Shown here: positions 7,189-16,784 of the stretch, in pieces
Layout of the letters: the number at the start of each line of letters is the position of its first letter
Numbering within the stretch: the first letter of the stretch is position 1
Assembly: GCF_030824435.1 (NCBI RefSeq)
Contig: NZ_JAVBXS010000016.1
Coordinates: forward strand, 1-64,000
DNA length: 64,000 nucleotides
From: Rheinheimera sp.
GTDB taxonomy: Bacteria > Pseudomonadota > Gammaproteobacteria > Enterobacterales > Alteromonadaceae
Direction: 5' to 3'
The notes under the pieces: model-generated
What the model saw: only the letters and a program-made list of their open reading frames with translations
Database searches by the model: none
What the model was told of the DNA's origin: nothing
Position numbers and translations under genes: made by a program

Positions 7189-9998
7189 TGCCCTTGATGA
7201 CTAAAACGATAACAGCCTTTACCACTCTGTTTAGCACGGTACATCAGGCCATCGGCGGCCTTCAGCATCTGCTGGCTGTCAATGCCGTTATCGGGGTATA
7301 AAGCAATGCCAATACTGGCCCCCACTCTGGCGGCACAGGCCGACAATTGCAGCGGGTTGGATAAATGCAGCAGAATTTTTTCCGCCACTATGGCGGCATC
7401 ATCTTTGTCCAGTAATCCAGTCAGCAGAATGACAAACTCATCACCGCCAAAACGGGCAACAGTGTCACTTTTACGTACACAATGTTGCAGTACTTCCGCC
7501 ACTTTCACCAAGAGTTCATCCCCAACATGGTGGCCATGTTGGTCGTTCACTTCTTTAAAACCATCTAAATCCAGAAACAACAATGCCAGTTTTTCATGAT
7601 GACGGGCATGTTGCATCAAAGCTTGGTTCAGCCGCTCTTCCAGCAGATTGCGGTTGGCCAGTTTGGTTAAGTCGTCATGGGTGGCCATAAAACGCATTTT
7701 TTCTTCCATCTCGCGGCGCAGGCCTATTTCGCGGCGCAGGGAAATATTCCAGAAAAACACCACCACCAAAAGTACAACACCGATACCGACAATTTGCAGC
7801 ACCAGCGTTATCACACGATCTTCGTCAAAACCCTGATGAATTTCGACCGAAAACCAACGATCGAGAATTTCCCTTCTGTCGGTTTCGTTCAACGTTTTTA
7901 AGCCTTTATCCAGAATTTGTAACAACTCAGGCCAGTCTTTGCGCACTGCAAATAATGAAGGGTAAGTGGGCATATCCACCGGCAGGTGCATACGCAGATT
8001 GCTGTTTTCACCCTGACGCAAGGCCCGGCCTGACGAAATGACAGTGTCGACCACAAATTCAACTTCGCCACTTTGCAGCATGGCCAAACCCTGTGCCAAA
8101 TCTTTGGTAAAACTCAACTGAATATCAGGGTAATTGGCCTGAAAAAACTTCACTATCTGGTAGTCCTCTAACACAGCCACTTTTTTATTGTTGAGCTGAC
8201 TAAGTGCCGTCACTTCCATCACGGCGTTATGACTGATTAAAGTCCACTGAAAAGGCCAGAAATTATGGCTAAAAGATGCAAACTTACGCCTATGTGGCAG
8301 ATCTGACATATTGGCCACCACATCCAGTTTGCCGGCGGCAAAATCAGCTTCTAACTCAGACCAATGCTGATAAGGCACTGCGCTAAAACTGGTGCCCAGA
8401 CGCTGATTCAGTTTTTGCAGAATATCCTGTGTCACTCCGCTGAACTGACCATTCTGGTCAACAAACTCCATTGGCGCCCAATCGGCCATCACGCCCACTT
8501 TGAGCACCCTGTGTTCAGCCAGCCAATCCTGTTCATGCTGCCCAAGCGGAACCTGCTGCCGGAAACGGGCAAAATAGGCCAGCTCGGGGGAAGCAATCCA
8601 GCGTTGTTCAATTTGTTCCAGCTGATCCTGAGTCAGGGCTTCAAAACCCAAACGGATTTTGTCGGCCAGCACGCTGTTTCCTTCCCGCACCAGCACCTGC
8701 AGACTGGTCTGGTATTTGGGATAGTCCAGTACCCGGTAAGCATCTGTTTGTTGCAACATCAGACGTTGTTGCATAATAAGATCAGCGCCAAAAAATCCGG
8801 CTATTTCTTTACGTTCCAGCGCTTGTTGCATTTCTTCCAGTTTGTCAAAAGCCACCAGCTGCAGCGTCGGATAATCCTGACGCAACTCTTTTAAATAAGC
8901 AGCAGATAAAAACACCCCAACCGGGCTTTTTAACTCGTTCAGATTGCTGATGTTTTGGTTTTTTGGATAATAAAATGAGGAACTCAGATTATAAATGGGG
9001 TAAGCATTTTGCACACCGCTGCCAAGGCCCGGATGGTAGGGGTAACCCATATGCACATCAACCCGCCCCTGGCTTAAACTTTTTAACCCCGAAGGTGTGG
9101 TATCCGGCACTATCGCCACTGGAATTGCCGTGGTTTCAGACCAGAGCCGCCACAAATCAACCAGCAGCCCTTGTGGCTGACCATTGTTGGCCACACTCAT
9201 CAGCGGCTGATTGCCTACAGACAATGACAACACTATGGTGTCGTCGCTGCTGATACCACTGAGCCAGCGCCGTTGCAGCTTGTCTGGCACAGCAGCAGGC
9301 AACTTAGACGCCAATACCGCTATTTCTTGCGCCAATACAGTCGATGTTTTTGGAAAAGCATAAGTTAACTGCATCTTTTCCAGAGGGATTTTTTTAAACA
9401 ACGGATAAAGTTCACTTAGCAACTGAATTCTGGCATAACGGGGTGTTAACCGGTCCAGACTAATAAAAGCTTTGATCCGTCCTTCAATAGCGGCATCAAA
9501 CATCGCACTGGTGTGATCAAATTGCTGTAAAACCAAATCGGGTTGTTTTTGCTGAATGGTTGCCAGATGGCCTGAATTACGCACAACCCCAACCAGATGA
9601 GGTAACAAAGCCGGCAGGTTATTCACCAGATTTAAGTCCCGGTGGATAAACACATTACTGTGCACTTCTGCCACAGGTTCACCTAACAGGTAGTTGGCGG
9701 CACGTTCAGGCGTCACAGCCAGGCCACCAATCACATCCGCTTTGCCATCATGAAGGGTTTGATAAATATCGGTCCAGTCGACAGCCACAAATTCGATGGC
9801 TCTGCCATCAATGGCCGCAACAGCGCGCCACCAGTCCACCACCAAACCACCAGGTTGATCCTGACTGTCCAGATACATATAAGGAAAACTATCATTGCTG
9901 ATAGCAATACGCAGCGGTTTTGGCGGCTCAACAGCCTGTACATCAGGCGCAGCAAACAGGCCACACCACAGAATCAACAACACAAGGCATAACTTCAT
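7185..9998 (-). CDS. Membrane diguanylate cyclase with three periplasmic solute-binding domains
   Basis: A 937-residue sensor enzyme predicted to make cyclic di-GMP in response to periplasmic ligands. Signal peptide about 1-22 (cut after VQA); then three tandem bacterial SBP_3-type domains at about 29-250, 255-475 and 497-730, each starting with the family pattern (LRIAISNDSFPYMYL, LSLSVGNQPLMSV, LKVGVMADWAPMEFV); one membrane helix at about 738-760; and a GGDEF domain at about 780-930. The active-site loop reads RFGGDEF, and an RxxD inhibitory site (RKSD) stands five residues before it, so feedback inhibition is likely. There is no EAL domain. Ligands are unknown; these domains usually bind amino acids or similar small solutes. 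It diverges from the DUF72 gene. Confidence 0.9.
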   Translation of the reverse strand: MKLCLVLLILWCGLFAAPDVQAVEPPKPLRIAISNDSFPYMYLDSQDQPGGLVVDWWRAVAAIDGRAIEFVAVDWTDIYQTLHDGKADVIGGLAVTPERAANYLLGEPVAEVHSNVFIHRDLNLVNNLPALLPHLVGVVRNSGHLATIQQKQPDLVLQQFDHTSAMFDAAIEGRIKAFISLDRLTPRYARIQLLSELYPLFKKIPLEKMQLTYAFPKTSTVLAQEIAVLASKLPAAVPDKLQRRWLSGISSDDTIVLSLSVGNQPLMSVANNGQPQGLLVDLWRLWSETTAIPVAIVPDTTPSGLKSLSQGRVDVHMGYPYHPGLGSGVQNAYPIYNLSSSFYYPKNQNISNLNELKSPVGVFLSAAYLKELRQDYPTLQLVAFDKLEEMQQALERKEIAGFFGADLIMQQRLMLQQTDAYRVLDYPKYQTSLQVLVREGNSVLADKIRLGFEALTQDQLEQIEQRWIASPELAYFARFRQQVPLGQHEQDWLAEHRVLKVGVMADWAPMEFVDQNGQFSGVTQDILQKLNQRLGTSFSAVPYQHWSELEADFAAGKLDVVANMSDLPHRRKFASFSHNFWPFQWTLISHNAVMEVTALSQLNNKKVAVLEDYQIVKFFQANYPDIQLSFTKDLAQGLAMLQSGEVEFVVDTVISSGRALRQGENSNLRMHLPVDMPTYPSLFAVRKDWPELLQILDKGLKTLNETDRREILDRWFSVEIHQGFDEDRVITLVLQIVGIGVVLLVVVFFWNISLRREIGLRREMEEKMRFMATHDDLTKLANRNLLEERLNQALMQHARHHEKLALLFLDLDGFKEVNDQHGHHVGDELLVKVAEVLQHCVRKSDTVARFGGDEFVILLTGLLDKDDAAIVAEKILLHLSNPLQLSACAARVGASIGIALYPDNGIDSQQMLKAADGLMYRAKQSGKGCYRFSHQGQ

Positions 9999-10069
9999 TA
10001 TGTTACTCTTCTATGATTCACAGTGCCGGCGCATGCCCGACCGGCATCGCGCTTTTACAGGTGAGAGCT

Positions 10070-10936
10070 ATGTATTATTTGGGTTGCCCGGTTTGGGCTC
10101 ACGCACCATGGCAAGGCAGCCTCTATGCCAAAGATAGCCGATCAGCAGATTTTTTAGCGCAATATTGTCGTTTTTTCAATGCTGTAGAAGGCAACACCAC
10201 TTTTTATGCCAACCCTGCTGTTGATACCATAACACGCTGGCTGGAGCAGAGCACAAGCGATTTCCGCTTTAACCTGAAGGTACCCAAAGCCATCAGCCAC
10301 CAGCAAGGTGGTCCGCAATTATTGGCACAATGGCTTTTGCTGATAAGCCCGCTACGTGAACGTATTGGTTTTATTCATCTGCAATTGCCAGAGCGTTTTG
10401 GCCCCTGGCAACTTGCTGAATTGGCACCCTTGCTGGAGCTTATCCGGGCACAACATGCCTGCGCTGTTGAAATCCGTCACCCTGGTTTTTTTGACAAAGC
10501 CGACAACGAAAAGGCTTTGCATCAGCTGTTACGTTTTTATCAGTGTGAACGCCTGAGTTTTGACAGCCGCAGTTTATTTTCAGTACCGGCTGATACGCCG
10601 GCGCTACAAGATGCTCAGCGCAAAAAACCACATTTGCCCGTGCATGCGGTGGCGTTAACAGCTGCACCGGTGTTTCGTTTTGTCGGTCAGGACAACATTG
10701 CCGCTAACAGGCCTTTTTACCAACCCTGGCTGAAAAAAATGTTGTTGTGGCTGAGCGACGGCAAAACGCCTTATGCGTTTTTTCACACCCCAGACAACAC
10801 ACAAGCCCCTGCCCTTGCGCGGCAATTTGCCGCTGACTTACAACAATTGGGTGGCCCGGCCCATGCCATTTTACAACCCTGGCCGGGTGAGCTTGCCAAA
10901 GAAGCAGAAAGCCAGCTGGCACTCTTTAGTGAATAG
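10070..10936 (+). CDS. DUF72 (YecE-like) protein
   Basis: A 288-residue member of the DUF72 family (E. coli YecE), which has a TIM-barrel-like fold and no established reaction. The start MYYLGCPVWAHAPWQG matches the family N-terminus and has an AGGTGA ribosome-binding site; the frame is open further upstream but that part overlaps the divergent gene's start region. Conserved features include FNAVEGNTTFYANP and FRFNLKVPKAISH. In E. coli yecE lies between aspS and cmoAB, and the same order is kept here. It could be co-transcribed with cmoA, 100 bases downstream. Confidence 0.88.
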   Translation: MYYLGCPVWAHAPWQGSLYAKDSRSADFLAQYCRFFNAVEGNTTFYANPAVDTITRWLEQSTSDFRFNLKVPKAISHQQGGPQLLAQWLLLISPLRERIGFIHLQLPERFGPWQLAELAPLLELIRAQHACAVEIRHPGFFDKADNEKALHQLLRFYQCERLSFDSRSLFSVPADTPALQDAQRKKPHLPVHAVALTAAPVFRFVGQDNIAANRPFYQPWLKKMLLWLSDGKTPYAFFHTPDNTQAPALARQFAADLQQLGGPAHAILQPWPGELAKEAESQLALFSE

Positions 10937-11036
10937 CTTCATCACAGAGCCGCGTTTTTCTACCGTCGGCAACTTACGGTGGCAGCGGCAAATCGGGTAA
11001 ACTAATGGCATTTGGCTTTGTCAGCTGTGGATTTGT

Positions 11037-11798
11037 ATGCAAAAAGATTTTATTTACGCCGAGCCGCTGGCTCAGATTCAGGACTTCTGTTTTGACGCAA
11101 CAGTCGCTGAAGTTTTCCCAGATATGATCCAGCGATCTGTGCCTGGTTATCAGACCATTATTCAGACCATTGGCAAATTAACGGCTAAGTATCAACAAGA
11201 TAACAGCAATTATTACGACCTTGGCTGCTCTTTGGGCGCAGCCAGTTTAGCGATGCGCCGTCAGCTTCAAGATAACCAAAGCAAAATTATTGCCATCGAC
11301 AACAGCCCGGCCATGGTAGAACGTTGCCAGCGTCATTTGTTGTCGTTTCGCTCTGATGTACCTGTTGAAGTGTTATTGGCCGATATCCGTGATGTCGCCA
11401 TCGATAATGCCGCCATAGTTGTCAGCAATTTTACTTTGCAGTTTTTACCCAAACAGCACAGAGACGAGCTGGTACAACGTATTTATCAGGGTTTAAAACC
11501 AGGTGGTATTTTTATTCTGTCGGAAAAGTTTGTACAGGATGACCCACACACCCATGAGCTGCTCATTGACCTGCACCACGACTTTAAAAGAGCCAATGGT
11601 TACAGTGAGTTAGAAATCAGCCAAAAACGTACAGCACTTGAGAACGTGATGCGCCCTGACACTATTGCAGAGCACCAACAGCGTTTTGCCAACGCAGGTT
11701 TTAGCAGCAGCACTGTCTGGTTCCAGTGTTTTAATTTCTGCTCTATGGTTGCTATTAAAACTCCGGTTGCTACCAACACTGAGGCTGCTGATGCTTAA
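11037..11798 (+). CDS. cmoA: CmoA, carboxy-S-adenosylmethionine synthase
   Basis: CmoA converts S-adenosylmethionine and prephenate to carboxy-SAM, the donor used by CmoB for wobble uridine (cmo5U34) in several tRNAs. The 253 residues have a class I methyltransferase fold: [15 protein letters not shown] (SAM loop), [20 protein letters not shown] and the family block [19 protein letters not shown]. The N-terminal [15 protein letters not shown] is strongly conserved. It overlaps cmoB by eight bases, the usual arrangement, so both steps are made together. Confidence 0.96.
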   Translation: MQKDFIYAEPLAQIQDFCFDATVAEVFPDMIQRSVPGYQTIIQTIGKLTAKYQQDNSNYYDLGCSLGAASLAMRRQLQDNQSKIIAIDNSPAMVERCQRHLLSFRSDVPVEVLLADIRDVAIDNAAIVVSNFTLQFLPKQHRDELVQRIYQGLKPGGIFILSEKFVQDDPHTHELLIDLHHDFKRANGYSELEISQKRTALENVMRPDTIAEHQQRFANAGFSSSTVWFQCFNFCSMVAIKTPVATNTEAADA

Positions 11799-12756
11799 TT
11801 TTAATGCTTTTTATGCCGCCATAGCGCAAAACAAATTGTCAGCCTGGCTGGAAGTATTACCGGCGCAACTTGCCGCCTGGCAAAAAGAAGCTTTGCATGG
11901 TGACTTTAAACAGTGGCAAAAAGTGTTGGCCAATTTACCGGCCAGCCAAAGCGCCGTTAAAAACATCAGCACTGAAGTGAGTTTTGGCGCGCCGGATGAA
12001 CTGAGTGAAGGCGCTAAACAACGGCTTGAAGTGCTGCTGAAACAACTGATGCCATGGCGCAAAGGGCCTTTTACCTTACATGGTTTGCATATCGACACTG
12101 AATGGCGTTCCGACTGGAAATGGGACAGAGTGCTGCCACATCTGGCGCCGCTTAATCACAGAACAGTGCTGGATGTGGGTTGTGGCAGCGGTTATCACTT
12201 ATGGCGTATGCGTGGCGCCGGTGCAGAATTTGTGGTGGGCATAGACCCAAGCCAGCTATTTTACAGCCAGTTTTCTGCCATTAAACATTTTAACCCGGAC
12301 CCCAATGTGCATCTGCTGCCAATTGGCATTGACGATATGCCAAAACTGCAGGCTTTTGACACTGTGTTTTCAATGGGCGTGTTGTATCACCGCAAATCAC
12401 CAATAGATTTTTTGCAGCAGCTGAAAAACCAGTTGCGCCCTGGTGGTCAGCTGGTGTTGGAAACTTTAGTAGTGGAAGGTGATGCAACCACAGTACTGGT
12501 GCCTGGAGAGCGTTACGCCAAAATGCGTAATGTCTGGTTTATTCCAAGCACAGCGGCGCTGCTTGGCTGGCTGGCGCGGGTGGGTTTTCAGGACGCCAAA
12601 GTGGTGGATTTAAATCTGACGTCGCTGGACGAACAACGCAAAACCGCCTGGATGGAAAACGAAAGTCTGGTTGATTTTCTGGATGCGAATGATCATAGTA
12701 AAACCATTGAAGGATATCCGGCACCACTACGTGCTGTAGTTATTGCAACAGCCTGA
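11791..12756 (+). CDS. cmoB: CmoB, tRNA U34 carboxymethyltransferase
   Basis: CmoB transfers the carboxymethyl group from carboxy-SAM to 5-hydroxyuridine at the wobble position of tRNAs. The 321 residues match E. coli CmoB (323). Features: N-terminal helical part ([20 protein letters not shown]), SAM-binding [26 protein letters not shown], and [15 protein letters not shown]. The ATG at 11791 is chosen because it gives the family N-terminus; it lies inside the end of cmoA, with an eight-base overlap. The frame is open further upstream but only as overlap with cmoA. Confidence 0.95.
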   Translation: MLNFNAFYAAIAQNKLSAWLEVLPAQLAAWQKEALHGDFKQWQKVLANLPASQSAVKNISTEVSFGAPDELSEGAKQRLEVLLKQLMPWRKGPFTLHGLHIDTEWRSDWKWDRVLPHLAPLNHRTVLDVGCGSGYHLWRMRGAGAEFVVGIDPSQLFYSQFSAIKHFNPDPNVHLLPIGIDDMPKLQAFDTVFSMGVLYHRKSPIDFLQQLKNQLRPGGQLVLETLVVEGDATTVLVPGERYAKMRNVWFIPSTAALLGWLARVGFQDAKVVDLNLTSLDEQRKTAWMENESLVDFLDANDHSKTIEGYPAPLRAVVIATA

Positions 12757-12773
12757 TTGGCAATAGGAAAATT

Positions 12774-13685
12774 ATGCCGTACCGCCCCAAGTCAACCCTG
12801 GAACAATGGCGCATTCTGCAAGCCGTGGTTGACGCCGGCGGTTATGCCCAGGCGGCGGATTTACTGAATAAAAGCCAGTCCAGCCTCAATCATGCGGTGG
12901 CCAAATTACAGTCCCAGCTGGGTGTTGAGCTATTACAAGTAATTGGCCGCAAAGCATTTTTAACTGAAGCCGGCGAAGTAATGCTGCGCCGCTCCCGCAT
13001 TCTGACAGCGCAAATTGAAGATTTGGAATTATTGGCCGCCAGCATTGATATGGGCTGGGAGCCGGAAATTCGTATTGCCGTTGAGCTGGTTTACCCCAAA
13101 AAGTATTTGTATCAGGCCTTAGCCCAGTTTCACCCACACAGCCGTGGCACCCGCATTCAGATCATCGACACTGTGATCACCGGCACCACAGAAGTGATCC
13201 TCGAAGGCAAAGCCGATTTAGTGATAGCCGCCAGTGGTGTGATCCCTAAAGGTTATCTTGGCGAACCTATTTGTGTTGCCCATATGATCCCTGTGGTTGG
13301 CAGCGAACATCCGCTGGCCGGGCATCAAAAACTGGATTTGGATGAACTTAGCCAGCATTTGCAAATTGTCATTCGCGACACGGCCAGCAAACCTATGGAC
13401 ACTATTGGCGGCTGGCTTAAAGCTGAACAACGCTGGACCGTCAGTAACTTCTACGAAGCCATTGAAATTCTGAAAAGTGGCATTGGCTTTTGCTGGTTGC
13501 CGGATCATTTAGTGCAACATTTAATAGACTCTGGCGTGCTGAAAAGACTGCCGCTGAGTCAAAGTTCAGAGCGGCTGGCACCTATGTCACTGCTGACTCC
13601 CAAAGAAGAAAAACTCGGGCCAGGCAGCCGACAACTCCGTCAGTTGCTGTTGGCAGTGCATGGCAAAAGCGGAACATCACAATGA
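12774..13685 (+). CDS. LysR-family transcriptional regulator
   Basis: A 303-residue LysR-type regulator: winged helix-turn-helix at about residues 8-66 (LEQWRILQAVVDAGGYAQAADLLNKSQSSLNHAVAKLQSQ region) and a periplasmic-binding-like effector domain from about 95 (EIRIAVELVYPKKYL). Target and effector are unknown. AGGAAAATT before the ATG is a good ribosome-binding site. It lies 17 bases after cmoB and its stop overlaps the next small gene (ATGA). LysR regulators often control adjacent divergent genes, but here nothing diverges, so its targets may be elsewhere. Confidence 0.88.
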   Translation: MPYRPKSTLEQWRILQAVVDAGGYAQAADLLNKSQSSLNHAVAKLQSQLGVELLQVIGRKAFLTEAGEVMLRRSRILTAQIEDLELLAASIDMGWEPEIRIAVELVYPKKYLYQALAQFHPHSRGTRIQIIDTVITGTTEVILEGKADLVIAASGVIPKGYLGEPICVAHMIPVVGSEHPLAGHQKLDLDELSQHLQIVIRDTASKPMDTIGGWLKAEQRWTVSNFYEAIEILKSGIGFCWLPDHLVQHLIDSGVLKRLPLSQSSERLAPMSLLTPKEEKLGPGSRQLRQLLLAVHGKSGTSQ

Positions 13686-14092
13686 TCAACAAAAATGACC
13701 TGCAACAACTGATGACAGAAAGCGCCAGCGAAGCTGTGCAATATGCGGCAGAACATCATCAGCAGAACCTTGATTTCAGCAAAAAGAGTGTTCCTCATCT
13801 GGATACTTTGCTGGTGAAATTGCACCTGCAACACAAACGTCAGGCCATCAGCAAAGAACATTTATTTACGTTAAGCCATTTGTTTGGTGCTTATCTGGGT
13901 CAGATCTTCCAACAAACAGTGGGCGGCGAATGGACTCAGCTCCAGCTGGGTGACGACAATCCGGTAATTTGTTTGTGCCACAATGGCAAGGAATTTCCTT
14001 TTGCTTCGGTGTGTTACAACAAAATTGTCAATGATGTTGCGATCAGCGTCGACGCCTATCTGACTCAGGCGTTAAACAACGCCACACAATAA
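13682..14092 (+). CDS. Small conserved-looking protein coupled to the LysR gene
   Basis: A 136-residue soluble protein that I cannot assign to a characterised family; it has a weak resemblance to DUF3806-type proteins, which I could not test. It has no signal peptide or membrane segment. The C-terminal half (GEWTQLQLGDDNPVICLCHNGKEFPFASVCYN) looks like a small alpha/beta domain with three Cys residues, and the N-terminal half is helical and charged. Its ATG overlaps the TGA of the LysR gene (ATGA), so the two are almost certainly co-translated and possibly work together. Codon use looks like its neighbours. Confidence 0.75.
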   Translation: MINKNDLQQLMTESASEAVQYAAEHHQQNLDFSKKSVPHLDTLLVKLHLQHKRQAISKEHLFTLSHLFGAYLGQIFQQTVGGEWTQLQLGDDNPVICLCHNGKEFPFASVCYNKIVNDVAISVDAYLTQALNNATQ

Positions 14093-14132
14093 CAACACAA
14101 AGGAAAAGTCGGCTGTCATTGCCATAATCCTT

Positions 14133-14179
14133 TTGTCTGAACGCAGAACAGGGTAAAATGCGCCGGATTTTTTACCCTG
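14133..14179 (+). promoter_or_regulatory. purM promoter region with a palindromic operator-like dyad
   Basis: TTGTCT (14133-14138) and TAAAAT (14154-14159) lie 15 bases apart, a slightly short spacer. The -10 element sits in the left arm of a perfect 10-base dyad: CAGGGTAAAA (14149-14158), 11 bases, TTTTACCCTG (14170-14179). The dyad could be an operator. It is not an E. coli PurR box. Confidence 0.4.
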
Positions 14180-14206
14180 ACTTTATTTCAGCCATCGAGG
14201 ATTACC

Positions 14207-15259
14207 GTGAGCGAGCAAAAAACTTCATTAAGTTACAAAGACGCAGGCGTAGACATTGATGCCGGTGAGGCTTTGGTCGATAGGATCAAAGGCGCCGTCA
14301 AACGCACGACCCGCAAAGAAGTGATTGGTGGTCTCGGTGGTTTTGGTGCCATGTGCCAAATCCCGGCTGGTTATAAAGAGCCGGTGTTGGTATCGGGCAC
14401 TGATGGTGTAGGCACTAAATTGCGCCTGGCGATAGATTTAAACCGCCACGACAGCGTGGGTATTGATTTAGTGGCCATGTGTGTGAACGACATCGTGGTA
14501 CAAGGTGCTGAGCCGCTGTTTTTCCTCGATTATTATGCTACCGGCAAACTGGACGTTGATGTAGCTGCAAGCGTGGTGAACGGTATTGCCAACGGTTGTG
14601 AGCTGTCAGGTTGTGCGCTGGTGGGTGGTGAAACCGCTGAAATGCCAGGCATGTACCACGCCGGCGACTATGACATCGCAGGTTTTTGTGTAGGTGTAGT
14701 GGAAAAAGCCGACATTATTGACGGTTCTAAAGTAAAAGCCGGTGATCAAATTATCGCCCTCGCCTCTTCTGGCCCACACTCCAATGGTTTTTCGTTGATC
14801 CGCAAAATTATTGAAGTCAGCGGTCAAACGCCGGATACGCTGCTGGAAGGCAAAACATTGGCCGACCATTTAATGGCACCAACCCGTATTTATGTGAAAA
14901 ACCTGCTGAGCCTGATTAAAACTGTGCCGGTACATGCTTTGTGCCATATCACCGGCGGTGGTTTTTGGGAAAATATTCCGCGGGTGCTGCCAGCCAACAC
15001 TAAAGCTATCTGTAACGAACAAAGTTACCAGTGGCCAGCGGTATTTGACTGGTTACAACAACAAGGCAATGTCACCCGTCACGAAATGTACCGCACCTTT
15101 AACTGTGGTGTCGGCATGATAGTAGTGGTCAGCCCGGACAACCTGAATGCTGCACTGAAATTCCTGCAAGACGCCGGCGAAACAGCCTGGCACTTAGGTG
15201 AAATTCAAACGGCAGCCGAAGGTGAAGCTCAGGTGATTATCCCTGGTGTGAACGCTTAA
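14207..15259 (+). CDS. purM: PurM, phosphoribosylformylglycinamidine cyclo-ligase
   Basis: AIR synthetase, the fifth step of purine synthesis: ATP-dependent ring closure of FGAM to aminoimidazole ribotide. The 350 residues contain the PurM/SelD-fold signatures [32 protein letters not shown] and [12 protein letters not shown]. The start codon is GTG at 14207 with GAGG six bases upstream; the N-terminus then matches E. coli PurM. purN follows five bases after the stop, the usual purMN operon. Confidence 0.96.
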   Translation: MSEQKTSLSYKDAGVDIDAGEALVDRIKGAVKRTTRKEVIGGLGGFGAMCQIPAGYKEPVLVSGTDGVGTKLRLAIDLNRHDSVGIDLVAMCVNDIVVQGAEPLFFLDYYATGKLDVDVAASVVNGIANGCELSGCALVGGETAEMPGMYHAGDYDIAGFCVGVVEKADIIDGSKVKAGDQIIALASSGPHSNGFSLIRKIIEVSGQTPDTLLEGKTLADHLMAPTRIYVKNLLSLIKTVPVHALCHITGGGFWENIPRVLPANTKAICNEQSYQWPAVFDWLQQQGNVTRHEMYRTFNCGVGMIVVVSPDNLNAALKFLQDAGETAWHLGEIQTAAEGEAQVIIPGVNA

Positions 15260-15264
15260 GCCTT

Positions 15265-15918
15265 ATGAAATCAATTGTTGTCTTGATTTCCGGCAGCGGC
15301 TCTAACCTGCAAGCCATTTTAGATGCCTGCGAGACCGGCTTTATTGCCGGTCGTGTCAGCGCCGTTATTTCCAATAAAGCCGGGGTCTATGGTCTGGAAC
15401 GTGCCGCTTTGGCCGGTGTAAAAGCTTTAGTGCTTGACCATAAAGCTTATGCCGACAGAGCCAGTTATGACCAGGCACTGATGGCAACCATTGACGCCCA
15501 CAAAGCGGATTTGGTGGTGCTGGCCGGTTTTATGCGGATTTTAACGCCTGAATTTGTCAGTCATTATCAGGGGCGTCTGCTGAATATTCACCCTTCGTTA
15601 TTGCCCAAATATCAGGGCCTGAATACCCATCAGCGTGCTATTGAAGCTGGCGATACCGAACATGGCTGCAGTGTGCATTTTGTCACAGCTGAACTGGACG
15701 GCGGCCCTGTGGTTTTACAGGCCAAGGTACCGGTATTTGCAGATGATGACGCTGCTGTTGTTGCTGCGCGTGTACATGAACAGGAACACCGGATTTATCC
15801 GTTGGTGGTGCGTTGGTTCTGTCAGGAGCGTTTACAACACCTTGCAGATAAGGCATTGTTAGACGGCCAGATTTTATCAGCTCACGGATATGCCGACGAT
15901 GATGATGACAATGAATAA
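15265..15918 (+). CDS. purN: PurN, phosphoribosylglycinamide formyltransferase
   Basis: PurN transfers a formyl group from 10-formyl-tetrahydrofolate to GAR in the third step of purine synthesis. The 217 residues show VLISGSGSNLQAIL at the phosphate-binding N-terminus, the catalytic Asn-His in LNIHPSLLPKYQG, and the catalytic Asp in ELDGGPVVLQAKVPV. The formyl donor is made by folD, present at 21.6 kb. The C-terminus carries an acidic tail (ADDDDDNE) that overlaps the start region of the next gene. Confidence 0.96.
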   Translation: MKSIVVLISGSGSNLQAILDACETGFIAGRVSAVISNKAGVYGLERAALAGVKALVLDHKAYADRASYDQALMATIDAHKADLVVLAGFMRILTPEFVSHYQGRLLNIHPSLLPKYQGLNTHQRAIEAGDTEHGCSVHFVTAELDGGPVVLQAKVPVFADDDAAVVAARVHEQEHRIYPLVVRWFCQERLQHLADKALLDGQILSAHGYADDDDDNE

Positions 15919-16672
15919 AAAATGGCGCCTGTGGGCGTCTTTTTTTTGCCTGACCACTGTTAGCCTGAGTACTTTTTGCAGTTCAGGCTTAGCTGCGGCT
16001 ATGGAAGAACAAGTGGCGCCGGCCGCTCAGGCTGCGGTACTGCAGCCTTTTGAGGCCAAATATTTAATTTATCGTTCCGGCAAAAAACACGGGGAAGCCA
16101 GTCGCTACCTGAAAAGCGAGGGTAGCAGTTATGAGCTGGGTTATCACAGTAAAATCAGTTGGCTGATTTTCAGCGATGAACGCAATGAACGGTCCCGTTT
16201 TTATCTGCAGGACGGCCGTATTAAACCCACCCAATACCTGATGCAACGTTCAGGCACAGGGCCAAGCCGCCATTACGAACTGAACCTCGATTGGGCAGAT
16301 AAAAGCCTGAAAGTGGATAAAAGCAAAAAACTGAAAAAAGTAGCCTGGAACGACAACTGGCTGGACTTACTTAGTTTTCATAGTCAGATTGTGCTGGATT
16401 TACAGGCTGGCAAAACAGATTTTGTTTATGACGTATTAAACCGTCATGGTGAAAGCCGCAACTACAAATATAAAGTAGCAACCGAAGAGTGGTTGTCGTT
16501 GCCTTTTGGCAAAATTAAAGCCATCCGCATCGAACGTTATGGCCAAAGCCCGGATAAACAGGTGTATGCCTGGGTGGCACCAGAACTGGGTTATTTGCTG
16601 GTGCGGCTGTGGCAATCTGAAGACAATGTTGAGCAGTTTGATGTACAGCTGGAAAGTTACCAGCCGCAATAA
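15911..16672 (+). CDS. DUF3108-type exported protein
   Basis: A protein of about 253 residues with a clear N-terminal signal peptide (hydrophobic stretch ASFFCLTTVSLSTF, Ala-rich cleavage region near residues 27-30), so periplasmic or exported. The mature part resembles DUF3108 proteins (FEAKYLIYRSGKKHGEA near the start, later KIKAIRIERYGQSPDKQVYAWVAPELGYLLVRL), all beta-rich and of unknown function. Relatives commonly follow purN. Starts at 15890 or 15899 are also in frame; 15911 is chosen because it gives the most standard signal peptide. It overlaps the end of purN by eight bases. Confidence 0.8.
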   Translation: MNKKWRLWASFFCLTTVSLSTFCSSGLAAAMEEQVAPAAQAAVLQPFEAKYLIYRSGKKHGEASRYLKSEGSSYELGYHSKISWLIFSDERNERSRFYLQDGRIKPTQYLMQRSGTGPSRHYELNLDWADKSLKVDKSKKLKKVAWNDNWLDLLSFHSQIVLDLQAGKTDFVYDVLNRHGESRNYKYKVATEEWLSLPFGKIKAIRIERYGQSPDKQVYAWVAPELGYLLVRLWQSEDNVEQFDVQLESYQPQ

Positions 16673-16784
16673 TCAGCCAGAATCTTTAGGCTATTCACCA
16701 GAGATTTCAACCAGAATAATCATCGGCCATTTGCGTCAATCTCTGATGCAAATGGCAAATTTTGCGCTGTCCTGTCATCAGAGC

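Noticed and set aside
14100-14206. E. coli-type PurR box before purM
   Set aside because: No ACGCAAACGTTTGCGT-like sequence is present; only the different dyad at 14149-14179.
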